A stretch of DNA of 59,831 nt from CAZRHH01 sp964599885 (GTDB lineage: Bacteria; Chloroflexota; Dehalococcoidia; DSTF01; JACRBR01), in the NCBI GenBank assembly GCA_964599885.1, contig CAZRHH010000014.1, forward strand, positions 1 through 59,831, read 5' to 3'. This document shows, piece by piece, positions 27,275-36,494 of this stretch (its first letter is position 1; each line of letters starts with the position of its first letter). The translations under genes and the position numbers were made by a program. Below the pieces are notes generated by a model. The model ran no database searches. It saw nothing but the letters and a program-made list of their open reading frames with translations, and had not been told where the DNA came from.

Positions 27275-28331
27275 AGATGTGCTCCATGGCGCCGTGGTTC
27301 TTGAGGGAGCGGTCGGCGGCCTCGAGCATGCGGACGACGCGCAGGCCGGCGTGTCCGTCGGTCTCGGGCGTACCGGTCGTGATGATCGATGTCACGAACT
27401 CGCCGCAGCTGCCCTTGAGGGCCTCGCGCTCGTCGAGGACGGGAGCGTGCATGTCGCCGAGACGGTAGGCGACGAGCGTGTCGCGGCGCGCCTGGTCGGG
27501 GTCGTCGTTCCAGTTCACGCCCTTGTCGTAGACCTTCACCTTTTCAGTGATCTGCATGTCGTCGTACAGGACCATGCGGCGGTCGCCGCCGATCAGCACC
27601 TGCCGCACTTTGACGGGCGAAAGCCAGTTGACGTGGAAGTGCGCGATGAGGTTGTTGGCGAACTGGGCGGTGATGTAGGCGACATCGGCCATGCCGCCCG
27701 AGAAGTGCGTCGCGCCGACGGCGCCGATGCCGACGGGCTTCTGTCCGAGCAGGTAGTCCATGATCGCCAGGTCGTGCGCAGCGAGATCCCAGACCACGCT
27801 GACGTCGCTCTGGACGAGGCCGAGGTTGACGCGCACGGAGTCGTAGTAGTAGAGGCCGCCAAGTTCGCCGGTGTCGATCATCTGCTTGATGCGGCGGACG
27901 GCGCCGGTGTAGATGAACGTATGATCGACCATCAGCACAAGGTTTTTCTGCGCCGCGATCTCGATCAGCATCTCGGCATCGGCCGAGGTGGTGGTCATCG
28001 GCTTTTCGATCAGCACGTGCTTGCCGGCGAGCAGCGCCTGGCGCGCGAGCGTGGCGTGCGTATGCACGGGCGTCGCGAGCGCAATGGCATCGATCCTGGG
28101 ATCCTTCAGCAGATCGTCGAACTGGGTCGTGGCGATGACGCTGGGATGGCGCGCGCTCATGAGGTCGAGCCGTGCCTGTGATTGATCGCAGATGTGCGTG
28201 ACGCGGCAGTTCGGCGTATCGAAGAAGTTCCGGATGAGGTTGGGGCCCCAGTAGCCGCAGCCGACAACGGCGACGCCGACGGTGGAGTCGGTCCGCCCGA
28301 GCACAGGGGTGGGCGAGAGAAGCGTAGTCAC
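27267..28331 (-). CDS. Gfo/Idh/MocA family sugar oxidoreductase
   Basis: An NAD(P)-dependent oxidoreductase of 354 residues. The dinucleotide fold VGVAVVGCGYWGPN comes first, then the family motif EKPM (HVLIEKPMTT), and a C-terminal alpha/beta domain with WDLAAHDLAIMDYLLG, where the His probably belongs to the active site. By analogy with WlbA/WbpB it should oxidise a nucleotide sugar at C3 to feed the aminotransferase. The GTG at 28331 has GGAG seven bases upstream. The frame is open further upstream, but that part is low-quality sequence crossing array C. Confidence 0.88.
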   Translation of the reverse strand: MTTLLSPTPVLGRTDSTVGVAVVGCGYWGPNLIRNFFDTPNCRVTHICDQSQARLDLMSARHPSVIATTQFDDLLKDPRIDAIALATPVHTHATLARQALLAGKHVLIEKPMTTTSADAEMLIEIAAQKNLVLMVDHTFIYTGAVRRIKQMIDTGELGGLYYYDSVRVNLGLVQSDVSVVWDLAAHDLAIMDYLLGQKPVGIGAVGATHFSGGMADVAYITAQFANNLIAHFHVNWLSPVKVRQVLIGGDRRMVLYDDMQITEKVKVYDKGVNWNDDPDQARRDTLVAYRLGDMHAPVLDEREALKGSCGEFVTSIITTGTPETDGHAGLRVVRMLEAADRSLKNHGAMEHICG

Positions 28332-28374
28332 AGGCAAACTCCGGCACGAAAGACGGCGAGGTCGTTCATGACCA

Positions 28375-28429
28375 AGAGTAGAAAGGGGGCGTTGAGGAGG
28401 CGTTGAGGGGGTGGGGTGCGTCCGTTGAG
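28375..28429 (-). promoter_or_regulatory. Array C: 11-bp direct repeats and -10 of the Gfo/Idh operon
   Basis: Perfect GTTGAG units start at 28391, 28402 and 28424 on the plus strand, with a poor unit at 28413, so all spacings are multiples of 11. On the minus strand CTCAAC is followed after 10 bp by TACTCT (28380-28375). The GTG start is 44 bp further on. Confidence 0.75.
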
Positions 28430-28604
28430 AAAGACGCTTCCGCAAAGGGCGCTGAAGCTGAGTTGGTGCGATCGTGGTGGTTGAGGGTGACGGATTGGCC
28501 GAGGCACACGACATAACGGCTGGCGCTCGTTCAGCAAGGACTTCGGCGTGACACCACCGGTTTTGGTCCCTTGGGCGAGCGGATGTGCAGGGCCTCCGCG
28601 TACT

Positions 28605-28640
28605 CCAAAAAGCGAGGTGGCGCCCGAGCGGCGCCACCTC
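28605..28640 (-). terminator. Rho-independent terminator of the GlsB-type gene
   Basis: An 11-bp perfect stem (28614-28624 with 28630-28640) with a 5-nt loop is followed on the minus strand by a run of five T (28611-28605). It lies 25 bp past the stop codon of the gene at 28665. Confidence 0.88.
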
Positions 28641-28664
28641 ATTGCGGGCAGTTATTGTTGCGGT

Positions 28665-28949
28665 CTACGTGCGCAGGCCGCCGCGTCGGCCGACGACGGC
28701 CTCGTACACAACGAGGATCAGCACAGCGCCGACGATGGAAAGCAGGATGGTGCCGATGTCGAAATTATCGACGCCGTTGCCGATGCCCATCGCGACGGCC
28801 AAGAAGCCACCCAGCAGGGCGCCAGCGATACCGAGAACAATCGTCACGATGATGCCCATGAGGCCACCGCCGGTCTGGTCGCCGGGGACGAGCATTTTCG
28901 CGATGACGCCGCCGATGAGGCCCACGAGGATCCAAGCAAGAATTCCCAT
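28665..28949 (-). CDS. GlsB/YeaQ/YmgE family stress-associated membrane protein
   Basis: A small membrane protein of 94 residues with three hydrophobic helices: MGILAWILVGLIGGVIAKML, then GLMGIIVTIVLGIAGALLGG and TILLSIVGAVLILVVYEAVV. It also has the glycine-rich PGDQTGGGLMG loop that defines the transglycosylase-associated/GlsB family. Members are linked to stress resistance, but the molecular role is not known. It is monocistronic, with its own terminator, and inserted within the EPS locus without an obvious link to it. Confidence 0.92.
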   Translation of the reverse strand: MGILAWILVGLIGGVIAKMLVPGDQTGGGLMGIIVTIVLGIAGALLGGFLAVAMGIGNGVDNFDIGTILLSIVGAVLILVVYEAVVGRRGGLRT

Positions 28950-29077
28950 GTCAGTCTCCCTTCAGATTCTGCGGCACCACCTGTGCGGCGCCCTTGTGCG
29001 GTCACTATTGGCTTATCCGTAGGGGCGAGGCCGAAACATGGGCGTGGGAAAGCGTTGCAGTGTGATATAGGGGGGCG

Positions 29078-29159
<82 letters not shown>

Positions 29160-29237
29160 ACCGGTGACTGGGCGAGGTTCTCCGTGAGTCGTGTCGTTTG
29201 GCTTTCGCGGGTGGCGGAGGATACCGATAATGGCGGC

Positions 29238-30212
29238 ATGTCAACCAGGCGCCTTCCGGACGTAAGTGTGGTGGTTTGCACCCGCGATCGGCCTGAGCAA
29301 CTGGGCCCGGCGCTCGACGCCGTGCTCGGTAGCGAACGGTCTGATTTCGAGCTGATCGTCGTTGACCAGAGCGAGAGCGACGCTTCGGCGCATCTGGTCC
29401 GAGCGCTGGCGGAAGCCGATGCACGCCTGCGCTACCTACACGACGACGGTGTGGGCGCATCGCGGGCGCGCAATATCGGCGCGGCGTTGGCGACGGGCGA
29501 AATCATCGCGTTTACGGACGACGACTGCCGGCCCGAGCCGTCATGGCTTGGAAACGTCGCTGACGCGATGGCCGGTGATGCGCGTGCGGGTATCGCGTTC
29601 GGCACCGTCACGCCGGCGCCGTGCGATCCGGCTGAGGGGTACATCGTCGGTTACACGCCACCACGGCGGCAGCGACTGACGGGGCGCTTCGCGAAACGGA
29701 TGGACGGCGGTATCGGCGCGAACATGGCGGTCCGGCGGGAAGCGTTCGAACGCGCCGGCGGGTTCGACGAGATGCTGGGACCCGGGAGCTACTTTCCAAG
29801 CTGCGAAGAGGGTGATCTGGCGTACCGCGTGCTGCGCGACGGGTGGGCGCTCTGGCATCTGCCGGAGGCGCGAGTGGTGCACTACGGGCTGCGGGATTGG
29901 GCGTCGGGGAGCGCGCTGACTCGGCGGACGTACATCGGCGTCGCGGCGGCATATATGAAGCACGCACGGCGGCGGGATATCGTGGGGGCGTTCCTGGTCC
30001 TGCAGTCCTTCGGGATGTCGCTTGCTCATGTACTTGGTTCTGTTGCGCACCGACGGCGGCCGATCGGGCTTGGACGCCTGCTCGCCCACTTTACGGGGGT
30101 GCGCAGGAGCTTTGAGCTGAACGTCGATCCGCGATCGTTGATGTACGCGCGCGAGGACGGTTCGCCGCAGGCAAGATCAGAGGTCGGAGGTCGGACGTCG
30201 GAGCCTCCGTAG
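29238..30212 (+). CDS. Glycosyltransferase, family 2
   Basis: A GT-A enzyme of 324 residues. DVSVVVCTRDRPEQL opens the domain, FTDDDCRPE is the metal site, ARNIGAALATGE is the loop shared with the GT2 at 22248, and PSCEEGDLAYRVLRDG holds the catalytic acidic pair. The ATG at 29238 begins the conserved part; the open frame upstream crosses the 7-bp repeat and is not coding. The last dozen codons (QARSEVGGRTSEPP) are translated from an AAGTCGG-type repeat at 30173-30211, so the tail is acquired low-complexity sequence. It stands alone on the plus strand and converges with the operon ending at 30242. Confidence 0.86.
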   Translation: MSTRRLPDVSVVVCTRDRPEQLGPALDAVLGSERSDFELIVVDQSESDASAHLVRALAEADARLRYLHDDGVGASRARNIGAALATGEIIAFTDDDCRPEPSWLGNVADAMAGDARAGIAFGTVTPAPCDPAEGYIVGYTPPRRQRLTGRFAKRMDGGIGANMAVRREAFERAGGFDEMLGPGSYFPSCEEGDLAYRVLRDGWALWHLPEARVVHYGLRDWASGSALTRRTYIGVAAAYMKHARRRDIVGAFLVLQSFGMSLAHVLGSVAHRRRPIGLGRLLAHFTGVRRSFELNVDPRSLMYAREDGSPQARSEVGGRTSEPP

Positions 30213-30241
30213 CGCTGTCACGGGTGGCGCGACCGATGCGG

Positions 30242-31360
30242 TTAGCTGGGCGTGACGGCTCCGCGATGACGACTGATTTGATCGAGGATCAAGTCGACGA
30301 TGCGGCGGTCATTGGCAGCGCCATCGAAGCGCCGTTCCGCGACGCTGCGTCCACGGGCGCCCATGTTCGGCAGGGAGCGGCGGTCGGCGAGCGCGCGCCG
30401 CAACGCGGCGGCGAGGGCCGCCGGCGTCGGCTCGATCAGCCAGCCGGTGTCGCCGTCATCAACGATATCGCGTACGCCGCCGGTATCGCTGACGATGACA
30501 GGCAGGCCGCTGGCCATCGCTTCTACCGTGGCGATGCCGAAGCACTCGGCTCGGGTCGGCAGCACGAAGATGTCTGCGGCTGCATACAGCTCGCGCAGCA
30601 GCGGCGAATTCGGCGTGGCGCGATGCACGCGGACGCCGGCGGACGGCGGCACATCGGCGGGCGTGACCAGATCGAGCTCGCACTCGCCGGCAAACTCCGC
30701 GCGCACGACATCGACGAGCATGTCGCCGCCTTTGCGGGCGAAGTCGGCGCCGACGAAGAGCAACCGTAACGGTTCATCGGCGGCGCGGGCGGCGCGGCGA
30801 TGCGCGGGCCACGCAGCGAGGTCGACGCCGGGCGGTACGACGGCGATGCGGTCGTCCTCGATCCCGCTGCGGCGGAGTGAGGCGGCGGCCCAATGCGACC
30901 AGGGCGTGAAGAGAGTGACGCGGCTCCAGAGCGCTCGTTCTTGCAGCGTCGCGAGGGCGCGGCGCGGGCCGTGCTTTGGGGTGCGGTTGAAATAGATCGG
31001 CGCGAGTTCTTCTTGTTGCTCGAGCGTCCAGTCCAGATCCAGCAGCAGCGGCCGCTTCCATGGACCGAGCTGCGACCACAGATGCGGCGCCAGCACTGCG
31101 CCGGCGGCTGTCCAGATCGCATCCGGGCGCGGCAGAGCAGCGAAGGCGGACGCTTCGGCCGTGGCGCGTGCGCGGCCTTTGAGCGCGCGCGGCAACAACG
31201 GCAGGCGTTCGATGCGGCCGTGTTCGTGCCAGCCGGTGACTTCTCTGTACGTCGGGTTGATGCGGGTGTCGCCCTGCGAGTGATCGCGGAGGTTCAGGAA
31301 GCGCGTCCGGTGTCCGGCGTACATGGAACCGAGGAAGAGGACGCGCGGAGGTCGCGTCAC
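30242..31360 (-). CDS. Glycosyltransferase, family 4
   Basis: A GT-B enzyme of 372 residues with the donor half LLFVGADFARKGGDMLVDVV and FVLPTRAECFGIATVEAMASG (E-x7-E). It is a paralogue of the GT4 at 11990 in this half. The GTG at 31360 overlaps the TGA of the upstream GT2 (GTGA). The open frame beyond it lies inside the neighbouring gene. It is the last gene of the seven-gene assembly operon starting at 36419. Confidence 0.86.
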   Translation of the reverse strand: MTRPPRVLFLGSMYAGHRTRFLNLRDHSQGDTRINPTYREVTGWHEHGRIERLPLLPRALKGRARATAEASAFAALPRPDAIWTAAGAVLAPHLWSQLGPWKRPLLLDLDWTLEQQEELAPIYFNRTPKHGPRRALATLQERALWSRVTLFTPWSHWAAASLRRSGIEDDRIAVVPPGVDLAAWPAHRRAARAADEPLRLLFVGADFARKGGDMLVDVVRAEFAGECELDLVTPADVPPSAGVRVHRATPNSPLLRELYAAADIFVLPTRAECFGIATVEAMASGLPVIVSDTGGVRDIVDDGDTGWLIEPTPAALAAALRRALADRRSLPNMGARGRSVAERRFDGAANDRRIVDLILDQISRHRGAVTPS

Positions 31361-32373
31361 TGTGTCGCCGCAGCGTCCGCCGCGATAGAGAGTACGATCT
31401 CGCGATCTACCATGTGCCAGAAAGCCGCGCGCCCGCCCATCTCGCGGCAAGCGCCATCCCAGTAGAGGATGTTGAACGTCGCGCTGCACGCGGCGAGGCC
31501 GATGCGTGACGCGCGGACCAGATCTGCCGCGCGAATCGTGGTCAAAGCGGCAACCTTGAACACGGCGATCGGCGCCGCGCGTCCGGCGAGCGCGCGAGCG
31601 AGGGTCCGTAGCAACGGGCTGCGGCCCCAGCGATATTCCTCAGCGATGTTCCGCAGGATGTGGTCGCGGCCTTGGTGCGATGACATCAGGATGTCGTAGC
31701 TGCCGTATTGTTCCGCGACGCGCGCCCAGGCACCGAGTGAACGGGGCGTATCGTGTACGACATCGGCGGCGGGTTCGAAATGGAACGGCAGGCCGATGCC
31801 GTGCAACCGGTACGCGAGTTCGACATCTTCGGCGCGGCGGAACCGCTCGTCGAAGAGGCCGGCGCGGAGCAGCGCCTCGCGCGGCACGGAGGCGTTGGCG
31901 GTGTAGAACTGGCGCGGCAGGGGAGGGTAGGCGCCGGTGATCATGGCGTCGTACTGGCGTTCGAGTGATCGGGTTTCCCACTGCGCCCAGAGCGGCTGGC
32001 GGGCGCGTTCGGGGCATGACATGCGGCCGATGACGACGCCGGGGTTCGCCGCCTGCGCGTCGCGATGCAGGCGCAGCAGCGAGGGCGCCGGCACCACGTC
32101 GTCATCGATGAAGACGATGGTGTTGGCTTTGGCGGCGCGGATCGCAGCGTTGCGGGCGGCGGCGGGGCCGGCGTTGGGCTGATGCAGCGCGGTCAGTTTG
32201 TACGTGTGGCGCTCGCTTACGACGCCTTGCGTGTCATCGGACGAGCCGTCGTCCACAACGACCACTTCGAACGCGTCGGGAGGCAGAGTCTGTGCTTCGA
32301 GAGCACGCAACACACGGCGAAGATACGCCGCGCGGTTGAACGTCGGGATGACCACGGAAAGCTCGATGCTCAC
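31357..32373 (-). CDS. Glycosyltransferase, family 2
   Basis: A GT-A enzyme of 338 residues. ELSVVIPTFNRAAYLRRVL and VVDDGSSDDT mark the nucleotide site, FIDDDVVPAPSLL the metal site, and FRRAEDVELAYRL the catalytic ED pair. A weak hydrophobic stretch near residues 255-295 may hold it at the membrane. The ATG overlaps the stop of the acyltransferase gene by four bases. Confidence 0.88.
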   Translation of the reverse strand: MSIELSVVIPTFNRAAYLRRVLRALEAQTLPPDAFEVVVVDDGSSDDTQGVVSERHTYKLTALHQPNAGPAAARNAAIRAAKANTIVFIDDDVVPAPSLLRLHRDAQAANPGVVIGRMSCPERARQPLWAQWETRSLERQYDAMITGAYPPLPRQFYTANASVPREALLRAGLFDERFRRAEDVELAYRLHGIGLPFHFEPAADVVHDTPRSLGAWARVAEQYGSYDILMSSHQGRDHILRNIAEEYRWGRSPLLRTLARALAGRAAPIAVFKVAALTTIRAADLVRASRIGLAACSATFNILYWDGACREMGGRAAFWHMVDREIVLSIAADAAATQ

Positions 32374-32978
32374 AGCTTGCGCACCACTTTCGCCGGCATG
32401 CCGGCAACGAGGGTGCGCGCCGGCACGTCCTTAGTGACGACCGAACCGGCGGCGACCACGGCGCCACATCCGACGCGGACGCCCTTCAGTACGATCGCCC
32501 GCGCGCCAATCCAGCAATCGTCTTCGAGGATGATGGGGGCTGTGAGGCCGGGTTTGGTACGGTCGTGCAAATCGTGATAGTCGCTGTCCATGATCATCGC
32601 GTAGTTGCCAATCAGCACGTCGCGACCGATCGAGACGCCTGAATGGGCGGAGATCGTCGCACCGTAGTTTACGAAACTTCCATCGCCAATCGTGATCGGC
32701 CCGCCGATCGACACGAGTTCGATCGGCACCGTGCCACCATCGAGGCGTACGCGGTGCCCGAGTTCGATGCGCGCGTAATTGACGATCTTCGCGCGGCCAG
32801 TCAAGCGTACCGACCAGGGCACCACGTCGCAGCGGCGCAGTGCGATCCGCGCGTGCAGCAACGGCCAGAGGCGCCAGGGCGATCGCAGCAGCTGGAAGAC
32901 GCGACCGCCGCTGAGACGTGGCGCGTGTCGCCCGCCTGCTGCGGATTCGAGTGGCTGCGGGTCAGTGATCGAGCCCAT
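32370..32978 (-). CDS. Hexapeptide-repeat acyltransferase (WbbJ/LacA-like)
   Basis: A left-handed beta-helix protein of 202 residues. Hexapeptide turns run from about 85 (IGDGSFVNYGATISAHSGV) to 185 (GCGAVVAAGSVVTKDVPA). The expected catalytic His is in SDYHDLHDRT, with the CoA contact in CWIGARAIVLKGV. It should acetylate a sugar hydroxyl or amine of the repeat unit. The ATG at 32978 lies four bases after the stop of the polymerase gene, so the two are tightly coupled. Confidence 0.88.
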   Translation of the reverse strand: MGSITDPQPLESAAGGRHAPRLSGGRVFQLLRSPWRLWPLLHARIALRRCDVVPWSVRLTGRAKIVNYARIELGHRVRLDGGTVPIELVSIGGPITIGDGSFVNYGATISAHSGVSIGRDVLIGNYAMIMDSDYHDLHDRTKPGLTAPIILEDDCWIGARAIVLKGVRVGCGAVVAAGSVVTKDVPARTLVAGMPAKVVRKL

Positions 32979-32982
32979 GGCG

Positions 32983-34473
32983 TCAGGCCGCTGCCGATTC
33001 GTCGTCCGGATGGCTCTGCATGACCCGTGCCAGCCCGCCGATACAACCGAGTGCCATGCCGAAGAAGATGAGCGCACGTCCGCTGGCGAAGCCGAGATCG
33101 ACGTACGCGAACATGGTGAACATCATAATCATCGCGCAGAGGCCGAACGCGACGGGCTTCATGCTGTCGTTCTTCATCACCTGCATGAGCTGCATCGAGC
33201 GGAACATCGCCGTCCCGAGCAACGCCAGCATAGCGATGAAGGCGAGAACGCCGCCCTTCATCCAGATCCACATCACCGAGTTATGGGGGATGTATTGCCA
33301 CATCGGCCAAAAGCCTCGCAAGTCGGCGACGGGGATGTAGTGGGCGTACGGTTTTCCGAAGCCGAGGCCGGTGATCGGTTGAGACTGGATGTTCAGGCGG
33401 ACGTTGGTGCCCTCGTTCTCGCGATAGTCGTCGGAGGATTCATCGCGGGAGGTCTGCGTGCCGGTATCGGTGACGGTCTGAAAAGAGCGTGCGAACTGGC
33501 CGCTGCCGCCGGGCTGATTCCACGTCAGCGCGAGTAGCGCGCCGGCGCCGAGCGCGGCGATCGGTACGGCGATGAGGAACTGACGAAAGTTGTCCTTCAG
33601 TAACACCACACAGAGGAGGATGAGCCCGGCGTCAAGCGCCACCATGCCGGCGCGCCGCCGCATGACCAGAATGGCGATGATCGGCAGCATAATCAGCGCG
33701 AGACTACGCCACTCACCCCAGATGTTCTTCGACCAGACGAGGCGGCCTATCAGCAGGACGATCGCTGCTGCACAGAAGAGCGCGTTTTCGTGCCCGAATG
33801 CGAGGTCCGGGTGGACGTTGAGGTTGTATCCGTCCCGAATGTAGGTGAAGTAACGGTAGGTGGACTCGATCGACATGATGTTGACGCTGATGATGAACAC
33901 CCAGAGGAGTGTCCAGAGCTGCTGGCGGTCGCGTATGAAGTGCGTCGCGAGGAGATAGACGGCGGGTAGCGCGTACAGGCCACGCGTCTCGGTCCGCAGC
34001 GCCACCATATCGGCGCCGCGGGCGAGTCCGATGCCGACGCCGAGCGAGATCGTGAGCAGAAACATGGCGAGGGGGAGCATCAGCTCGCCGGGTGTGAAGT
34101 CAGTCTCTTCATCGAAAAGCAGCCGAACGCCGAGGCCAAGCGACGCGCTCAGCAGTACCAGTTCTACCGGGGAGATGAGCACGCCGTATTGCGCAAGCGA
34201 CTGGAAGAGGCGCGCGCCATCGGTGACGCTGGGGTCGCCGAGATGAAAGTCGGCGAGCATGGCCGCGGCGACGGCAACGTGCAGCCCGTACCGTGGCTTC
34301 ACGAACACGGCCGCGATCACGCTGCAGAAGATGAGCGCCTGCAAAGAAAGCAGCGGATTCATCACCATCGCCAGGGCGAAGACGACCGCCGCAGCGAGCG
34401 TAAGTGCAGGCAGCAAGAGCAGCGCGTTCGGCTCGGACCGGTAGGGGAGGGCGCGGTCGGGGGAGAACGCCAT
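32983..34473 (-). CDS. O-antigen polymerase/ligase family protein (Wzy-like)
   Basis: A polytopic membrane protein of 496 residues with about 11-12 helices. A large outer loop (about 320-390) contains QSQPITGLGFGKPY and IPHNSVMWIWMKGG, the signature of the Wzy_C/O-antigen ligase domain. In a Wzx/Wzy locus it should join lipid-linked repeat units on the outer face of the membrane. Charged DESSDDYRENEG in the same loop is typical of sugar-facing loops. It is encoded between the kinase pair and the acyltransferase in one operon. Confidence 0.88.
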   Translation of the reverse strand: MAFSPDRALPYRSEPNALLLLPALTLAAAVVFALAMVMNPLLSLQALIFCSVIAAVFVKPRYGLHVAVAAAMLADFHLGDPSVTDGARLFQSLAQYGVLISPVELVLLSASLGLGVRLLFDEETDFTPGELMLPLAMFLLTISLGVGIGLARGADMVALRTETRGLYALPAVYLLATHFIRDRQQLWTLLWVFIISVNIMSIESTYRYFTYIRDGYNLNVHPDLAFGHENALFCAAAIVLLIGRLVWSKNIWGEWRSLALIMLPIIAILVMRRRAGMVALDAGLILLCVVLLKDNFRQFLIAVPIAALGAGALLALTWNQPGGSGQFARSFQTVTDTGTQTSRDESSDDYRENEGTNVRLNIQSQPITGLGFGKPYAHYIPVADLRGFWPMWQYIPHNSVMWIWMKGGVLAFIAMLALLGTAMFRSMQLMQVMKNDSMKPVAFGLCAMIMMFTMFAYVDLGFASGRALIFFGMALGCIGGLARVMQSHPDDESAAA

Positions 34474-34617
34474 TTACCAGGCCCCCGCGGTCACCCAATA
34501 GTAGGTGGTGAGCAGCGCGCCGCCGATGGCGAACGCGAAGAATGCGCGCCAGTCGAACCAGCGGCTGAACATGCCGAACACGGTCGCCATGAGCAGAAAG
34601 CCAATCAGCACCTGCAT
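34474..34617 (-). CDS. 47-residue two-helix membrane protein
   Basis: MQVLIGFLLMATVFGMF forms one helix, a short polar turn SRWFDWR follows, and FFAFAIGGALLTTYYW is the second helix. It fits exactly between the BY-kinase-like gene (7-bp gap) and the polymerase start codon (no gap). Its position suggests an accessory subunit of the polymerase or of the Wzz complex. There is no homology evidence for a function. Confidence 0.65.
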   Translation of the reverse strand: MQVLIGFLLMATVFGMFSRWFDWRAFFAFAIGGALLTTYYWVTAGAW

Positions 34618-34624
34618 GGTGTGG

Positions 34625-35389
34625 TTACTCGATCGCGAAGCGGGACACACCGAGCAGCCGGCACAGCCAGCCGGGCAGCCACACGCGCGTACCATTGAGC
34701 ACGATGCCGCGGACGGGGACTTCGTTCGCCGCCTTCAAGGCGTTGGCGGCGTCCTGCATGTGCGTGTGGCCGGCGCGGGCTACCAGGACCAGGCTTTCGG
34801 CCTGGTTGGCGATCGCCGCGGCATCCGGTGATGTGAGCAACGGCGGCGCGTCGATGATGATCGTCTGGTAGACGCTGTGCAGGGTCTTCATCAGGGCATC
34901 GAACTTCTTCGAGCGGATGAGCGGGCCTGGCGCAGGCGTGGCCATACCGGCCGGCAGCAGCCACACGTTCGGGATGCGCGTCGCCTGAATGATCGACTCG
35001 AGTCCAATGTCGGACGAAAGGTACTCGCTGAGGCCGGGGCCAGACTGCAACCCGAAGTCACCGGCGAGTTGCGGGCGCTGCATGTCCGCTTCGAGGATCA
35101 GCACGTCGGAGCCAAGGTTCTGTCCGGCGGCGACGGCAATGCCGATGGCGACCGAAGACTTCCCTTCGCCGACCGTGGCGCTGGATATGGCGACGGACTG
35201 GCTCCGCGTGGGTCCCGTGTAGTCGAGGCAGCGCGCCGCGATCTGCCGGAAGCGATCCTCGATCATGCCGAAAACGGGCGAGTTCATCGCCGCGGTTTCG
35301 ATGGCGGCCAACTTTTGCGCGCGCTTGGCCGATGTCGCTTGGGTTTCGCGCGCTGCAGTCCAGGGTCGAACGTCCGGTAGTGTCGCCAT
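34625..35389 (-). CDS. CpsD/CapB-type ATPase (BY-kinase-like) without tyrosine tail
   Basis: A P-loop ATPase of 254 residues of the bacterial tyrosine kinase/ParA-like family that works with Wzz-type proteins in chain-length control. Walker A GEGKSS is at about 74-79, the A' motif LILEADMQRP at about 98-105 and Walker B IIIDAPP at about 177-183. The C-terminal tail has no tyrosine at all over the last 70 residues, so the usual Tyr cluster that is autophosphorylated is missing. It may act as an ATPase only. It is 25 bp downstream of the Wzz-type gene. Confidence 0.88.
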   Translation of the reverse strand: MATLPDVRPWTAARETQATSAKRAQKLAAIETAAMNSPVFGMIEDRFRQIAARCLDYTGPTRSQSVAISSATVGEGKSSVAIGIAVAAGQNLGSDVLILEADMQRPQLAGDFGLQSGPGLSEYLSSDIGLESIIQATRIPNVWLLPAGMATPAPGPLIRSKKFDALMKTLHSVYQTIIIDAPPLLTSPDAAAIANQAESLVLVARAGHTHMQDAANALKAANEVPVRGIVLNGTRVWLPGWLCRLLGVSRFAIE

Positions 35390-35414
35390 AGTCCCTTGTG
35401 TCTCTCCTGAAATC

Positions 35415-36419
35415 TTACTTGCGTTCCGACGTACCCAGCGCGGTCACTGCCAGGCGGAAGAAGTGCCGTGGCCAGCCGCGCCTGCGCGCATATCCGACGT
35501 CCGGTACCGTACCCAGAAGGGTCAGCCCCGGGAGTCCGCGGAGATCTTCCGCCGTCCGAATGCTATTGTCCGTTCTGAGCAGGAACGTGTACAGGCCTGC
35601 CGACAAGCTGAGCGCCAGGAGCATGCCGGCGATCGGGAACACGAGCAGTTCCTTTTTGCTTTGCCCCAGCGGGGTATCCGGCGTAGTAGCCGGGTCGACG
35701 ATGCGGAACGTCCGGCTCAGTCCCTGTTCCTGCAGCCCCAATTCAAGCTTGACCTGTTCGATGTTGTTGAGCGTCTCCTTGACCTGGTCCTCGGCGCTCT
35801 TCACGTCGGCCTGACGCTGCTGGAAGCCGACATCGTTGTTCAACACGGACGCCGGGTTCTCGCTGATGTATTGCGCGAGGTTTTGCCGCGATTCGGTAAG
35901 CGTCTCGCGGTCGGGATCGAGACGCAGCTCGTAGAAGTCCTGTGCCTGCTGGGCATCCTGTTCGGTGGTCTCGCGGTATCGCGCCTGAAACTGCTCGGCG
36001 AGCGAGACGACGATGCGCTTGGAGAGCTCCGGGTCGCCTGATGTGTGCGCCAGGACGATCGGGTGGTTGCCATTCGCGAAGGCGCTCATGCCTTTGCGAA
36101 CCTGCCACATGGAGTAGCCGCGCGCCTCATCGGTGTCGACGGGCAGGCCCGCGTTGGCGGCCACCTCGCCGGCAAAGTCGTCGGTGTTCATCAGTTCGTT
36201 GAGAAGCGTCGCCTGGCATTGGGCGAGCGTGATGTATGGGCTACAACCGGTTGAGGCCGAAAGGAACTTTGACTGTTCGACCCAGACGGTCGACGCCGAG
36301 GTGTACTCGGTCGTGCGGCTCATCAGCGCCAGCGCGATCGCAACCGGCAGGAGGACGGCGAACGGCACCAGCAGCAGAAGCTTGTAACGCGCTGCGACAA
36401 TCAGTGGCTTGGTTCCCAT
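35415..36419 (-). CDS. Wzz-type polysaccharide co-polymerase
   Basis: A membrane protein of about 334 residues with helices at about 14-33 and about 260-280 flanking a large outer domain with long coiled-coil stretches (about 150-240, rich in E and Q). Chain-length determinants have this topology. The C-terminal cytosolic part after TFLLRTDNSIRTAEDLRGL should dock the ATPase encoded next. The ATG at 36419 starts the conserved part; a TTG further up has no ribosome site. It is the first gene of the assembly operon and is preceded by array D. Confidence 0.87.
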   Translation of the reverse strand: MGTKPLIVAARYKLLLLVPFAVLLPVAIALALMSRTTEYTSASTVWVEQSKFLSASTGCSPYITLAQCQATLLNELMNTDDFAGEVAANAGLPVDTDEARGYSMWQVRKGMSAFANGNHPIVLAHTSGDPELSKRIVVSLAEQFQARYRETTEQDAQQAQDFYELRLDPDRETLTESRQNLAQYISENPASVLNNDVGFQQRQADVKSAEDQVKETLNNIEQVKLELGLQEQGLSRTFRIVDPATTPDTPLGQSKKELLVFPIAGMLLALSLSAGLYTFLLRTDNSIRTAEDLRGLPGLTLLGTVPDVGYARRRGWPRHFFRLAVTALGTSERK

Positions 36420-36494
36420 CGTAGAGCCGGCTCCTTCGGGTATTCGTACGGCCTGTTGCAAGTTACTAACGTGCCGTAGGCGAATGTGTTGCTC

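Larger units (their letters stand above)
28332..28664 (-). other. 333-bp gap: array C promoter, quiet centre, GlsB terminator
   Basis: The side next to 28331 holds the repeat promoter listed separately, and the other end holds the terminator of the GlsB gene. In the centre (about 28440-28600) I see no gene or repeat. Confidence 0.6.
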
